Assembly: GCA_963921425.1 (NCBI GenBank)
Contig: OY992838.1
Span: 9,114,001-9,178,000, forward strand
Length of the DNA: 64,000 nt
DNA from: Dryas octopetala
Taxonomy: Eukaryota > Streptophyta > Magnoliopsida > Rosales > Rosaceae
Direction of reading: 5' to 3'
How positions within the stretch are numbered: position 1 is the stretch's first letter; every line of letters begins with the position of its first letter. The notes below the pieces were generated by a model. It did not search any database. It saw nothing but the letters and a program-made list of their open reading frames with translations, and was not told the DNA's origin. A program made the position numbers and the translations under genes. Positions 45,589 to 55,780 of the stretch are shown in pieces.

Positions 45589-46898
45589 TCAGCTTTGTTT
45601 TGACCAAGCTGTTGAACCAAGCGTCTCATAGTCAAATTAAGCTGGTCAAGACTGTTCCTCATGTCCACCATACCGTTTTTAAAAGTGTTCCTAACACCCC
45701 TCATCTTTGTGGATATTCCCTCTTCCATCACGTCGAGGGTCCGTTCTATACCTGCCTTAGCGCCGCAAATCCCCGTGGCGACTGCCTCAGTCATATCTGC
45801 TTGTTGCTGTCGTCTCCAGCGTTACTTCCGCTTTGATCCAACATTGTTCTTGCTGAAACAAACCCTTTCTCGCAAGTATTGCCATAAATTCTTGAGTAGT
45901 GACTCCTCTCTGAGTAGCTTATTCTAAAAGTTTGCTAATCTTTGAGTGAAAAGTTCTTGAAATGGTTATTCATTGAGTGTTGGTCCCACCGTGTGTGCCA
46001 AATTATGTTACCTCTTAAATTTACGGCGAACCTGGCCGGAATTGTAGCAAAAACACTGGTACTCCCTTTAAATTTATATGCAGGCGTGCCACTGCACGAC
46101 CGAAATGGCCGGTCTACAGGCTGAATTCTTTTCTCTTTTACGCCGAGATCTAACTTCTAACCAAAATAATTGTGCGGTGAGTAAAGGAACACAAAACTCA
46201 CCTAGGTTCTTTACTGCCTTGATCCTCAAGGACTTTAAATACTTGGTGAAACGATGACTGTATGCTCGAAATTAAAGATGTGGTGAATGAGTGCTTGAGT
46301 AATAGGATGCAAAGAGAAATTATGAACTTTAATATAAAAAGTATGAATAATCTGGTTATCTTGAAACTGAGTGACAATAATAGTTCAAATCACAAATCTC
46401 GTACTAAAAGTAAATTAGAATTAAAAGTAATCACTCCTTAAAATAGAATCAATACTAAGAATAATCAGAATCTTAGCAAAGCAAAAACTTAGAGCAAGGT
46501 TTTAGATTGAAGAAAACTAAAGGAAATAAAGAGAATTTGTCGAAAAGCTTGTGCTTGATTTGTGTAAGATGTGTTGAGAGCCACTTTTACCTTCAATGCC
46601 TTGTTTATATGGTGATCAATTACCTTAGGGTTTGGAAATCTCTTTCCTTGTTGAGTTTGGATTCTTTCATTTCTTTGCGCCTAAGCCATCCACCTCTTGC
46701 CTTATTTAGAACTCTCAATCTTCCCAGGACTCTCAGCAGAACCAGACTTCCTTGACTAATCTCCTCGATTTGGGCCTTGACTGGATGGGCTGTCTTGCAT
46801 AAAAGATTGGGCTTAACCTACAATTAGGTCAATTTAATAAAATCATGGACTTGGCCTTGATCTCAGCCCAATACCAAATTAGGGTGTAAACACCAACA
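45589..46898 (-). mobile_element. Truncated LTR retrotransposon at the duplication junction
   Basis: On the minus strand an LTR of about 890 bp runs from TGTTGG at 46898 to a TAACA end at about 46006. A primer-binding-like TGGCACACAC segment (about 46000-45991) and a leader follow, then a short gag-like start with a coiled-coil-type peptide (frame near 45794-45589). The element stops at the boundary of duplication copy A. It is a broken, one-LTR fossil. Family is probably Ty3/gypsy or a non-autonomous relative, and its age is not estimable because there is no second LTR to compare. Confidence 0.6.
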
Positions 46899-47209
46899 TA
46901 ATTAATTTGGCTTAGTGGTGTATTTGTCTTTTATGTAGGGGATGTCTAAAATTTGAATTTTCTACTCCTTAGATAAGACAAATAAAATTAAATAATCTCA
47001 ACCGAAGTTTGATCATGAACAATTTTATAAGTTGGAATTTTATTGAAGCCTATCATGGGGCTTAAATCCAAAAATATAACACAAATCAATTTAATAGATT
47101 GATCAATCAACACTGCTAGAAAAGCTTGCATGGATTGACGTTTATGTGAGACTACGTGCTTATAAGGTCTTGGTCTCTTCACTCATTGTTAATTAGGTTT
47201 GGGTTTGAT

Positions 47210-50200
47210 GCCTAAATTTTTTTATGGTATCAAAACTAAGTTACATACGTGTTAGGCCAAGAGGTCATATAGTCTCGCCACACATGAAGGGGGGGGGGGG
47301 GGTGTGAAAATATGTGCGTGTGGATTGGATGCCTCAGGGGACTATGTATCAATTATGTAAACTTTTATATAAACTTTCATTTCATCCATTAAAATGAAAA
47401 TAGATATGCAGGATTGCTTTCAAACATCTCTATGTGTATGGTAAAAAAAAAAAAGAGCAAAATACACCATTGTCCACTTATTATAGTAGATTTTCCAAGT
47501 TGGTCCACGAATTAATTTTCGTCTCAAGTCGGTTCACTTTCTTTGCACCGTTACCCAAGTTGGTCATTTCTGTCAATTTTTAGTTAAATGCTATTAAAAT
47601 TCAGCATGTGCAAAGCATGTGCCATTTTTTTAGGGCAAATGAGTCTTTTCCATGTACCCCAAGCCCACACCTAACTGATCTGAACCCTTCTTTCTTCTTC
47701 TTTTCTCCTTCTTTCTTTCTTCTTCTGCAACACACGCCCCAAACCACCATCTAAACAAATTTTTTTTTCTTTTTGTCAAAAACAAAATTTCTTCCTTCCC
47801 TCACCCACCCGAGCAACCCCCACCCTAAACCACCATCTCTCTCCCCCGACTCCCTCACTCCCTCTCTCCAACTCTCTCCTCCACAGCCCGCCACTAAAAC
47901 TTCACAAAAACTCACCCAAAAACACAATTCAACCTAGAAGATGTCTTCTAGGACCCAACCGGGCCAAGATAAATGGAATCCACCACCAACCCGACGCCTA
48001 GGTGGCGGCACCGGTGGTGGCAGCGGCAGAAACACCTGGAAACACATAAATTTTGAATAATTTCAGTCCCAATTCAACTCACAAGCAACAATTGATAACC
48101 AAGGGACCAAATTTGGGTGAGGGGAGCCTAACCCAACCACCAACCGCGGCGGAGCCCGCGGTGGTCGTGGGTTCCCTAAACTGGTTTTCAAATTTCACAA
48201 GAATTGGCCCAAAACAAAGATACCAATAGCAAGAACACGAAGAGAGAATCAAATTTGATACCTGGGTCAACCCAATTGGCTGCCGGAATTGGCCGATAAA
48301 GCCACAGGAGCCGCTGCGGCTTCTCGGCGTCGATTGGTCGTGCTTGGTGATCCGATGAATGATCCAAGACCACCCTCTTGCTCAGAAAAATGAGGAGAAG
48401 ATGACTAGGGTGGTGGCCGGTCTCAATTTCTTCGGGAAAATGGGTCAACGGTGACGGGGGCCGATCGTTTCTCGGGCTGGGCTTTCCGTTACACTGCTTT
48501 TTTGGGTGTTCTACTCACAGGGGGAGGAAGAGGGAAGATAGGCGAGACTGGTGGTGGTAGTCTCGTCGGCAATCACCTCCGAACGGCGTCGCACACACCG
48601 GCGCGAGCTGCGGAGGAGATGGTGGTTTGGGGCGTGTGTTGCAGAAATAGAAAAAAAGAAGAGGGAGAAAAGAAGAAGAAAGAAAGGTTGAGATCAGTTG
48701 GGTGTGGGCTTGGGATGGAAAAGACTCATTTGCCCTAAAAAAATGGCATATGCTCTGCACATGCTGAATTTTAACGGCAGTTAACTAAAAATTGACGGAA
48801 AGGACCAACTTGGATAATGGTGCAAAGAAAGTGGACCAACTTGAGACGAAAATTAATTCGTGGACCAACTTGGGAAATCCACTATAATAAGTGGACCAAC
48901 GGTGCATTTTGCTCAAAAAAAAAAAAAAAAAAACCCAACAGTTACTCAAACATCTCTTTAATTGATTCCCCTAATTCATAGTCACAATCAATTAGGCTAT
49001 GCACCTTATTAGGGTTACTCATGGTTTAGCACAAATTAATAGCCAATGAGACCCTCTTTGGTAAACCATCATCAACAGCTGCTCACACCAGCAACCACTT
49101 TGGAACTAAGGCATGCATCTACAGCTTCACCAACAGTAAGGAAAACCCTCTCTGCTCCAATTCTATCTACCAATTTGGATAACTTCAGCCTGTGAATCAC
49201 TTGCCACCTTGGGTTGGCCATAGCTAGCTGCAATCAAACATACACAAAATCTTAGAAATAGATTCCAAATTTTCATGGACATCACACACTTTAATTTGAA
49301 ACTGATGCCTTACTTCTATGCCTTGTGAGAACAATTTCTTGTGTATTTCCTCTAATGCAAGAATTCCCGAAGTGTCAACATTCATCACATCTATCATAAG
49401 AGAAATTTCACATTAGTGTAAATAATTAGACATATAGATGTCCTCCTTTCACAATCACCTTATCACGTGAACAACATGTGAAAGATTGATGCATGAGGTA
49501 ACATTCTTACATACAACGGATGTATATAAAGCCTTTTTGACAACATTCATTTGTGTGCTAGTTACATAATAAGTTTTTATGAAAAGGGTGTTATATACAC
49601 CTGTTGTATGCAAAAATTTCTCCTGTAAAAATGAGTGCATATACAAGTCACACCCTAAAATTTGTGCTCGCCATGAGCATTGTAACTACAAATCAAGGGA
49701 ACTTACTGGACATGTCAAGGATTACATGGTCAATTCTTCCCTTTTCTTTCTCTTCAATCTCATCATCCTCTTTTTTCACCCACCTCATTACCCTAAATAA
49801 TTATAGCCTCAATGCATTAATTATTGGCAACTTCATGAAATTATGTCACCTCAATTGCCCTTGACATCCAATTAATGAACTCATACCTTTCTCTCACAGA
49901 ATTAGCATTAGCAAAGCAAAGCAAAGCAGAGTTGATGCTGATTATCAAGATGCTTGGAGTTTTGATGGCCATGGGATACTGACTGATGTTACAAAAGATA
50001 TCTGTTCTTGGAAGTCTCCCTAGAACGTCTATGCCAGGTCTAAGTGAATTTAGCAATATCTTTGCAAAAGAGATGCTTATCTGCAGTCCATCAAAACTCA
50101 CAATCAAAGACATATCATCTGTTCCACCAAAGAAAAAAAAAAGGAGACATATCATCCTTGACTATATATTCCAGTGAATAAGTTGGCTTGATCCTTGCAA

Positions 50201-50309
50201 GATGTGCAAATTTTAATACCCCATACAAAAATTCTTCAAATTGATGTATTTGACAGGTTCCACCAGAATCAATCAATGATAGAAAAACTCCATTATCTAG
50301 TGGGTTCAG
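47210..50309. repeat. Segmental duplication, copy B (3' end of the live SULTR2 gene plus flank)
   Basis: Partner of 42700-45588. It covers part of SULTR2 intron 8, exons 9-12 and about 1.8 kb of 3' flank, including the 1.46-kb inserted element. Similarity is high across exons and introns. It also contains a G14 run near 47289-47302. Confidence 0.85.
47455..48914. mobile_element. Pack-MULE-like element with ~205-bp inverted repeats and gene-like cargo
   Basis: It opens GAGCAAAATACACCATTG and ends in the inverse GAGCAAAATGCACCGTTG. The two arms stay alignable for about 205 bp (to GGGCAAATGAGTCTTTTCC). It is flanked by poly(A) runs that mask the duplication, while copy A keeps the empty site. 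The interior of about 1.05 kb is GC-rich compared with its surroundings and looks like captured genic DNA on the minus strand: a 5' UTR-like C/T-rich segment, an 86-codon frame (48448-48188), then a possible donor GACCCAG-GTATCA near 48262. Terminal repeats of this length with foreign genic cargo are the Pack-MULE pattern. No transposase. The origin of the cargo was not recognised. Confidence 0.75.
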
Positions 50310-53300
50310 TATATTACTAAATGAAGCAAGATTTTACTGCTATTAATGGCCATGTGATTTAGTGGGGATCATGATCTGTATAGTACTAGAATGCATATAT
50401 CTAAGAGAGGCTTGGATTCAATAGGATTATATCACTAATTTGCAGAGGTTCTTACATCTCAACTGTACATATTGTAAGCCTACATAGACCCTAATATAGG
50501 TCCTACATGACCCCTACATGCATAAATTTTTATGTTATATGCAATTACAACACTCAATTGCAATAATCTCAACTGTAAAACTTAAAAAATCCATATATTG
50601 CAAGAAGTATAGATTTTTCAACTATAGATGATGTGATATCATGAGATATTACAGGAACATATTCCTTGCAATTGGTTGTTGTAATTATGCAAATCTCAAT
50701 GGAATTTATATGTGACCAATATGGAGCTCATATTTGCTACATGCTAGCTTGTCATGGACAGTGAGTCACAATATACTGTAGCCTATATGTTATGATTAAG
50801 TGGACAACCCAAAATGATTGACCTGAGTCTTCTACCCTGGTCCTCTGGTAGACCCAGTTCACACTAAAGATGGTAGACCCAGTTCACACTAAAGATAAGC
50901 AACCACTTGTCTAGTTAGATCCTCAATTATGGATGGAGCCCACCTCTTGCTTAAATTCAGCTTTACATATCAGAAAATGACATAAAGCTATAATAACTTT
51001 ATGTCATTTTCTATACATTTCACCATTGATGGATGTCTGCTTAGTGTGTGTTAGCTTCCCGTCCTAGGTAGAATTTTGTGCTGATCTGTGGTCATTATGC
51101 ATAATCAAACGCTTAGAGGCAAGATTGAGTTTAAAATAATAAGAGTAAAAGGTTACCGCAGCAAGAAGACCGATCTCTACTGATGCAAACAATACCCCAA
51201 AGAATGCACCAATGCAAGCAAGGAAATCTAATTTGTCAACCTTCCAAATATGGTAAGCTGCATTTACATCAATAAGTCCAGGAAGAGCTGATAGGATGAT
51301 TGAAGCAAGGATGGCAACGGGAGTATAGTACAAGAGCCTAGTAAGCAATTCCAGTGATAAAATAACAGTGAGGGCCATCACTATATTTGACACCACAGTT
51401 TGACACCCTGCACTAAAGTTTACAGCAGTTCTTGAAAATGAACCTGCAGAAGCCAAAACCTATCAAACACTTTGTACTAATTAATGGGCTTATTATCCCA
51501 AGTAAATGCAAATTTTTTAACTGCATCAGTACAAGTATTACTCACCAGTTGCCACATAGCATGAAGTTAAAGAACCAACAATGTTCATGAATCCCATGGC
51601 TATCATTTCCTTGTTTCCATCAAGATGGTACCCTTTGATGGAAGCAAAAGATCGACCGACAGCAATGGCTTCCTGTTTAAATCAAAATTCCAATTTATCT
51701 TGAAAATTTACAGCTTGGTCAATAAGAAATATATGAAGGAATGCAAAACTCACAGCAAGAGCAATAATGGCAGAAATCAGTCCTGCTTTGGCTGTTTGTC
51801 CGACATGTGGGCCGCTGAGTTGTAACTGATGAGCTGAACTTGGATTAAGACCCCCTTTGATGTGTTTTACTATCTTTACTCCATGCTTATCAGCTTTTGT
51901 CAAAAACACTATCAAAGTGGATAGCATAACTGATATAAGGGGGGCAATAGCTGGCAACCAGAAGAGCTTTTTGTTTCTTTTGCCCTGCAATTCATAAGAA
52001 AGGTTTTACCAAGGCTAAATGACTAAAACAGAAAGGATTGGCTGAAGGGTAAATTGAGATACTAGAATTTTGTTACTTACAATAAACCTGGCAATTAGGA
52101 GGAAAATCAGGAATGCGCAACCCAGGACAATATTCAGAGGGTACCACTGCCATGGAAGAACAAGGGAGGATAAAGTCTACCAAGACAAGTTAAGAAAATA
52201 AGAATCTAGATACTGCTTTGGCCATTGTTCATAGTAAGTACATGAAAAGATTTTGGATTTGAATTAAGAAAACCTTTATTTTGAGACAATCTGTCTTTCT
52301 GAGTTATGAATGTTTAGGCTATGGATCTTATAGAAAACTTACTGGCTCATGAATAATTGATTTGAAAACAGACTCCAAGACAGAGACCACATCGGTTTTG
52401 GTGGTGAAGTTACTGATCCCGAGTAGACCCTTCAGTTGTTGAAGACCAATGACAATGGCTGCACCAGCCATGAATCCCACAATTGCAGCATGTGAAAGAA
52501 AGTCCACAAGAAACCCCAACCTGTAAGTACCAGAGAATGGCCTATATGTTAGGAATAACAAGGTTCCAGCAAAGAACTACCTACCTAAACCATCCAAATA
52601 CATATTAAAAGGTTCTAGCAAAGAAGGTCACAGTGAGAACAAGTTTTCTCTAAGCAACATGCCTAAAAATTCCAAAGGCAGCTTGGAAAAGTCCGGCGAA
52701 AAGGGTCACAGTGAACACAAGATTTCTGTAGGAGACAGGATTGGCCACAGGATCTTCTATTTTCTGAACCAAGGAGGACAGCAACATGGAAACCACAGCC
52801 ACTGGTCCAATTGCTAGCTCTCTTGAACTCCCCATTAGAGAATAAATCAGAGGTGGGACAATGCTTGTGTCTATAATCCATACACCAGATGCAATAAACA
52901 AAGCAAAAAATCAATATCACAGAGAATGAACTGAAGTCTGAAAATACAGCAACCAAAACTAAACAACTTACACAGGCCATATTGAGGATCAAGTTTTGCC
53001 AGATTAGCATACCCAATACTCTGTCAAGATTCACAAAAGGTATAAAGAGGGAAGAAGAGTATCATATTAGAATGAAAAAATATATAATGTTTTTCCAAGT
53101 AAATTAAACAGAAAGACATACCTGAGGAACACTAAGGCTAGCCAGTGTCAAACCAGCCATCAAATCGTTTTTAAACTTTGATGCCTTGTAATTTCTTCCC
53201 CAGCTGAGGATTGGAAATAGACCTCTAAAGAATGAACCAGCCCGGCTAGCTGAAGTCCTTTTTTGCTTAGAGGATTTATTTCCTTGAGGAAAGACACTGT

Positions 53301-53457
53301 CTTTAATTGAACCAAGGAGCTGCTGCCATGGACCTGGTGGCTCGGGAGAATTGAGCATCCACTGAGCCCTCTCAGCCCTATTGGGGTGGTCCTCAACATG
53401 TTGTTGATGCTGCTGCTGCAGCTCAACACTGAAGCCCTCAGTTGGCACTGAACCCAT
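49072..53457 (-). CDS. SULTR2: Group 2 sulfate transporter (SULTR2;1/2;2-like)
   Basis: Twelve exons: 53457-53122, 53020-52972, 52870-52663, 52520-52343, 52146-52081, 51984-51754, 51672-51546, 51443-51157, 50080-49887, 49792-49707, 49390-49314 and 49227-49072. They give 664 residues, all phases match, and the length is usual. H+/sulfate symporter of the plasma membrane. The core carries family motifs ([95 protein letters not shown]). A STAS domain follows from about residue 520, with [20 protein letters not shown] and a C-terminal [16 protein letters not shown]. The N-terminal [14 protein letters not shown] and the STAS end point to group 2, the low-affinity vascular transporters, rather than group 1 or 3. 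Intron 3 starts with GC (AG-GCATGT). A miR395 target site lies 6 nt before the ATG. The 3' third is duplicated downstream as a pseudogene. Confidence 0.94.
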
Positions 53458-53463
53458 GGTGGT

Positions 53464-53484
53464 TTGAAGTGTTTGGGAGTACTC
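53464..53484 (-). promoter_or_regulatory. miR395 target site in the SULTR2 5' UTR
   Basis: Read on the plus strand, this segment is TTGAAGTGTTTGGGAGTACT plus C. Mature miR395 from memory is CTGAAGTGTTTGGGGGAACT plus C. Only positions 1, 15 and 17 differ, position 15 as a G:U wobble in the duplex, and positions 2-14, including the 10/11 cleavage bond, pair fully. The site ends 6 nt before the ATG. miR395 is induced by sulfur starvation and is known to target ATP sulfurylase and SULTR2;1 mRNAs, so the site fits this gene exactly. Confidence 0.85.
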
Positions 53485-55506
53485 TCTTCAGTAGCATGTT
53501 ATGTACCTGCAGAGCTGGTTCTGTACCAACCCATGACAGAGATATGTTACTGAATGTAGTCACTAAATATATATATCTAAGGCTAAACAGTGCTTTTGAC
53601 TGATTTAATTAACATAATCCTAGAAATTACTATATATCCTTGCAGCTTATTCGTTACCATCAATGTATGAGCTCATCAGAATAATTAGGCAAGTGCATGA
53701 TCGCATACATAATGATTGATGAGTTTTAAGATTGACCCACATTTATTTTAATGTCACTTTTTTCAATATGTTGTTGTTGAAGGGGTTTTGGAGCTTAGCT
53801 ATTGCTACGTTGATGGTAGCAAAGTGTCATACTTGCTTGTTTTTTTTTTGGTCAACAGGTGTCATACTTGCCGGGTAGCGTGGATAGTGCAAAGAGTCAC
53901 CACATATCCCGTAAAAATCAGCTCCCATTATAGGAAGACAACATAGGTGCCATTAAAAACATGGCTATTACATTCATGAGGGTTGTGATAAGGTAATTAT
54001 TATGACTAAAGTAACCCTTTCTTAGGCACAAAATAGATGGAAATTTATAGAAAAGATTAGTCACTCATTTATTGAGAAAAATTGTATGGTATAACTCTAG
54101 AAATTCAAAATAAGTAATTTTTTTTTATGTGACCATGATACCACCACGTAATGTTATTAATAATGTTATTAATCCACGCTAAAGTGATATAATAAAGCTG
54201 AATTATTTATATAGTGCTATCTTATATGAGAAGTTGAGAATAATAGGTGTGGCTTTTAAATTATCCAATTAAACAGCTTTAATATATACAATATAAACAA
54301 AGCTGTACTGTGGCTTAAATTGTTGAAATCCCACATGTGACTGACCATTCACAGGCAGCCTATGTCTTTCTCATTGAGGCCAAATAGGAATTTGTCTGTG
54401 TATGATCCCATGGCAGTCCTTCATAACAGGTCTTCTCCAGAAAAAGCCAAATGTGGAGAAAAAACTCCCTACTGTTTTCCCCACAGCTAAGTGTCTTAAT
54501 ATATTAGAAGTAGGAAAAAAAAAAAAGGGCTTTGCCCAAGTACAAAGACTAAAAGACAATAGTACAGGTCTGAAGGTACAATGTTTTTCTCATCATGAAA
54601 GATCAAGTACCTACATTGAAAAATATCTCCAACAGTAATCGTTTGGCTAAACATTAAGACCAAGTCACAACCCTTGATCATTACCTCATGCCTACTTCAA
54701 ATAGCCAGAAAGGCCTAATAATATATATATACCTATCTAAAATAGCAGATAAGAAAGGTGCACCAAAATGATTTTGCTTATTAGTACCTAATATTTGGTT
54801 TCTAGGTGCTATAATATTGGACCATTGGTATATATTGAAGGTTGGTTCGCCCCTACCCCATCACATAACTGTCATACCATTTGCATCATATAGTCAATGT
54901 GGTTTATTATATATGTTGGGTTGATATGCATTTTAGGCCTAAGTTTGCGATGTACGTACATAGTACTAAAGTTAGGTTCTAAGAGGTCTTGGGTTCAAAA
55001 CCTCTAACTTTCATCTTCCACTTATGTTTTATAGGATGAGACTTCACTTATATTGTCTATATATGTTTGTCTTTTTAAACAAAATGATACTGTACATGAA
55101 GGATATTAGCTTGACATACATTATTTGGCATATTCCCTAACAACTTTAGGTTTTGAATTTTGTGATTATCTGACATGCATGATAGTCCAGTTTCCTTGAA
55201 TGCAGAGATATATGAGCTAGCCTAGGTGACAATGTGACATATTTGACAAACGTACCCAAGTACTTAAGCAATCAGGAACTAAGTGATTCAGAAAGTGTGT
55301 TTCTTATCCCCATGGCAGGATTCTCATCATGTACATCTTTCTTTTTACCAAACATGCAACACACTTAAACCAAGACCAGATCTTCCAGTTTATGCATAAT
55401 CATCATTGATTATATATCTCCATGAGATTTAGTATCGCAGTCAGTAATTATATTACAAATAGTTATATTATCGTACTAAAATAAGAAAGCACACTTTAAT
55501 AGTATT
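53485..55506. other. Upstream region of SULTR2
   Basis: No other gene seen. A CTGCAG acceptor-like site near 53509 could mark a leader intron of SULTR2. The region is AT-rich, with AATGTTATT repeated at 54152-54174. Confidence 0.4.
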
Positions 55507-55780
55507 ACTGAACTTTGACCAATTTTCCCGTAAACTTTAAAAATTCTCAATTGATTCCTTCTCAAATGTTTTTAAGGACAAAATGGGAATTTCAAAACAG
55601 GTTTTAGGAGTAGGAAGGTATATGAGAAGTAGGCAGCAGCTAGACGAAAATGCATGCCCGTATTCCGTCAAGCTTTTTAAACCAATGTTTCATTTGCCCT
55701 TATTAAACATTTGAATGCAAATTGGACTCAATGTGAGAACTTTAAAGTTTAGGGACTCTAATGGGAAACTGATCACAATT
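55507..55780. mobile_element. Diverged fold-back MITE
   Basis: Left end GAACTTTGACCAATTTTCCC with AAACTTTAAAAATTCTCAAT, against the inverse of the right end reading GAATTGTGATCAGTTTCCCA with AAACTTTAAAGTTCTCACAT. The arms are about 70 bp with moderate divergence. No clear target duplication. Confidence 0.55.

Noticed and set aside
48188-48760. Frames of 81-95 codons on both strands, resembling small genes
   Set aside because: They lie inside the Pack-MULE-like element. They may be captured exon fragments but are not supported as functional genes.
49072-53457. Assignment of the sulfate transporter to group 3 (SULTR3)
   Set aside because: The transmembrane core alone resembles several groups, but the N-terminal segment, the STAS end ([27 protein letters not shown]) and the miR395 site fit group 2 better.
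54960-55010. GGGTTCAAAACCT resembling a tRNA T-loop box B
   Set aside because: No acceptor stem or box A at the right distance. Such phrases are common in plant repeats.
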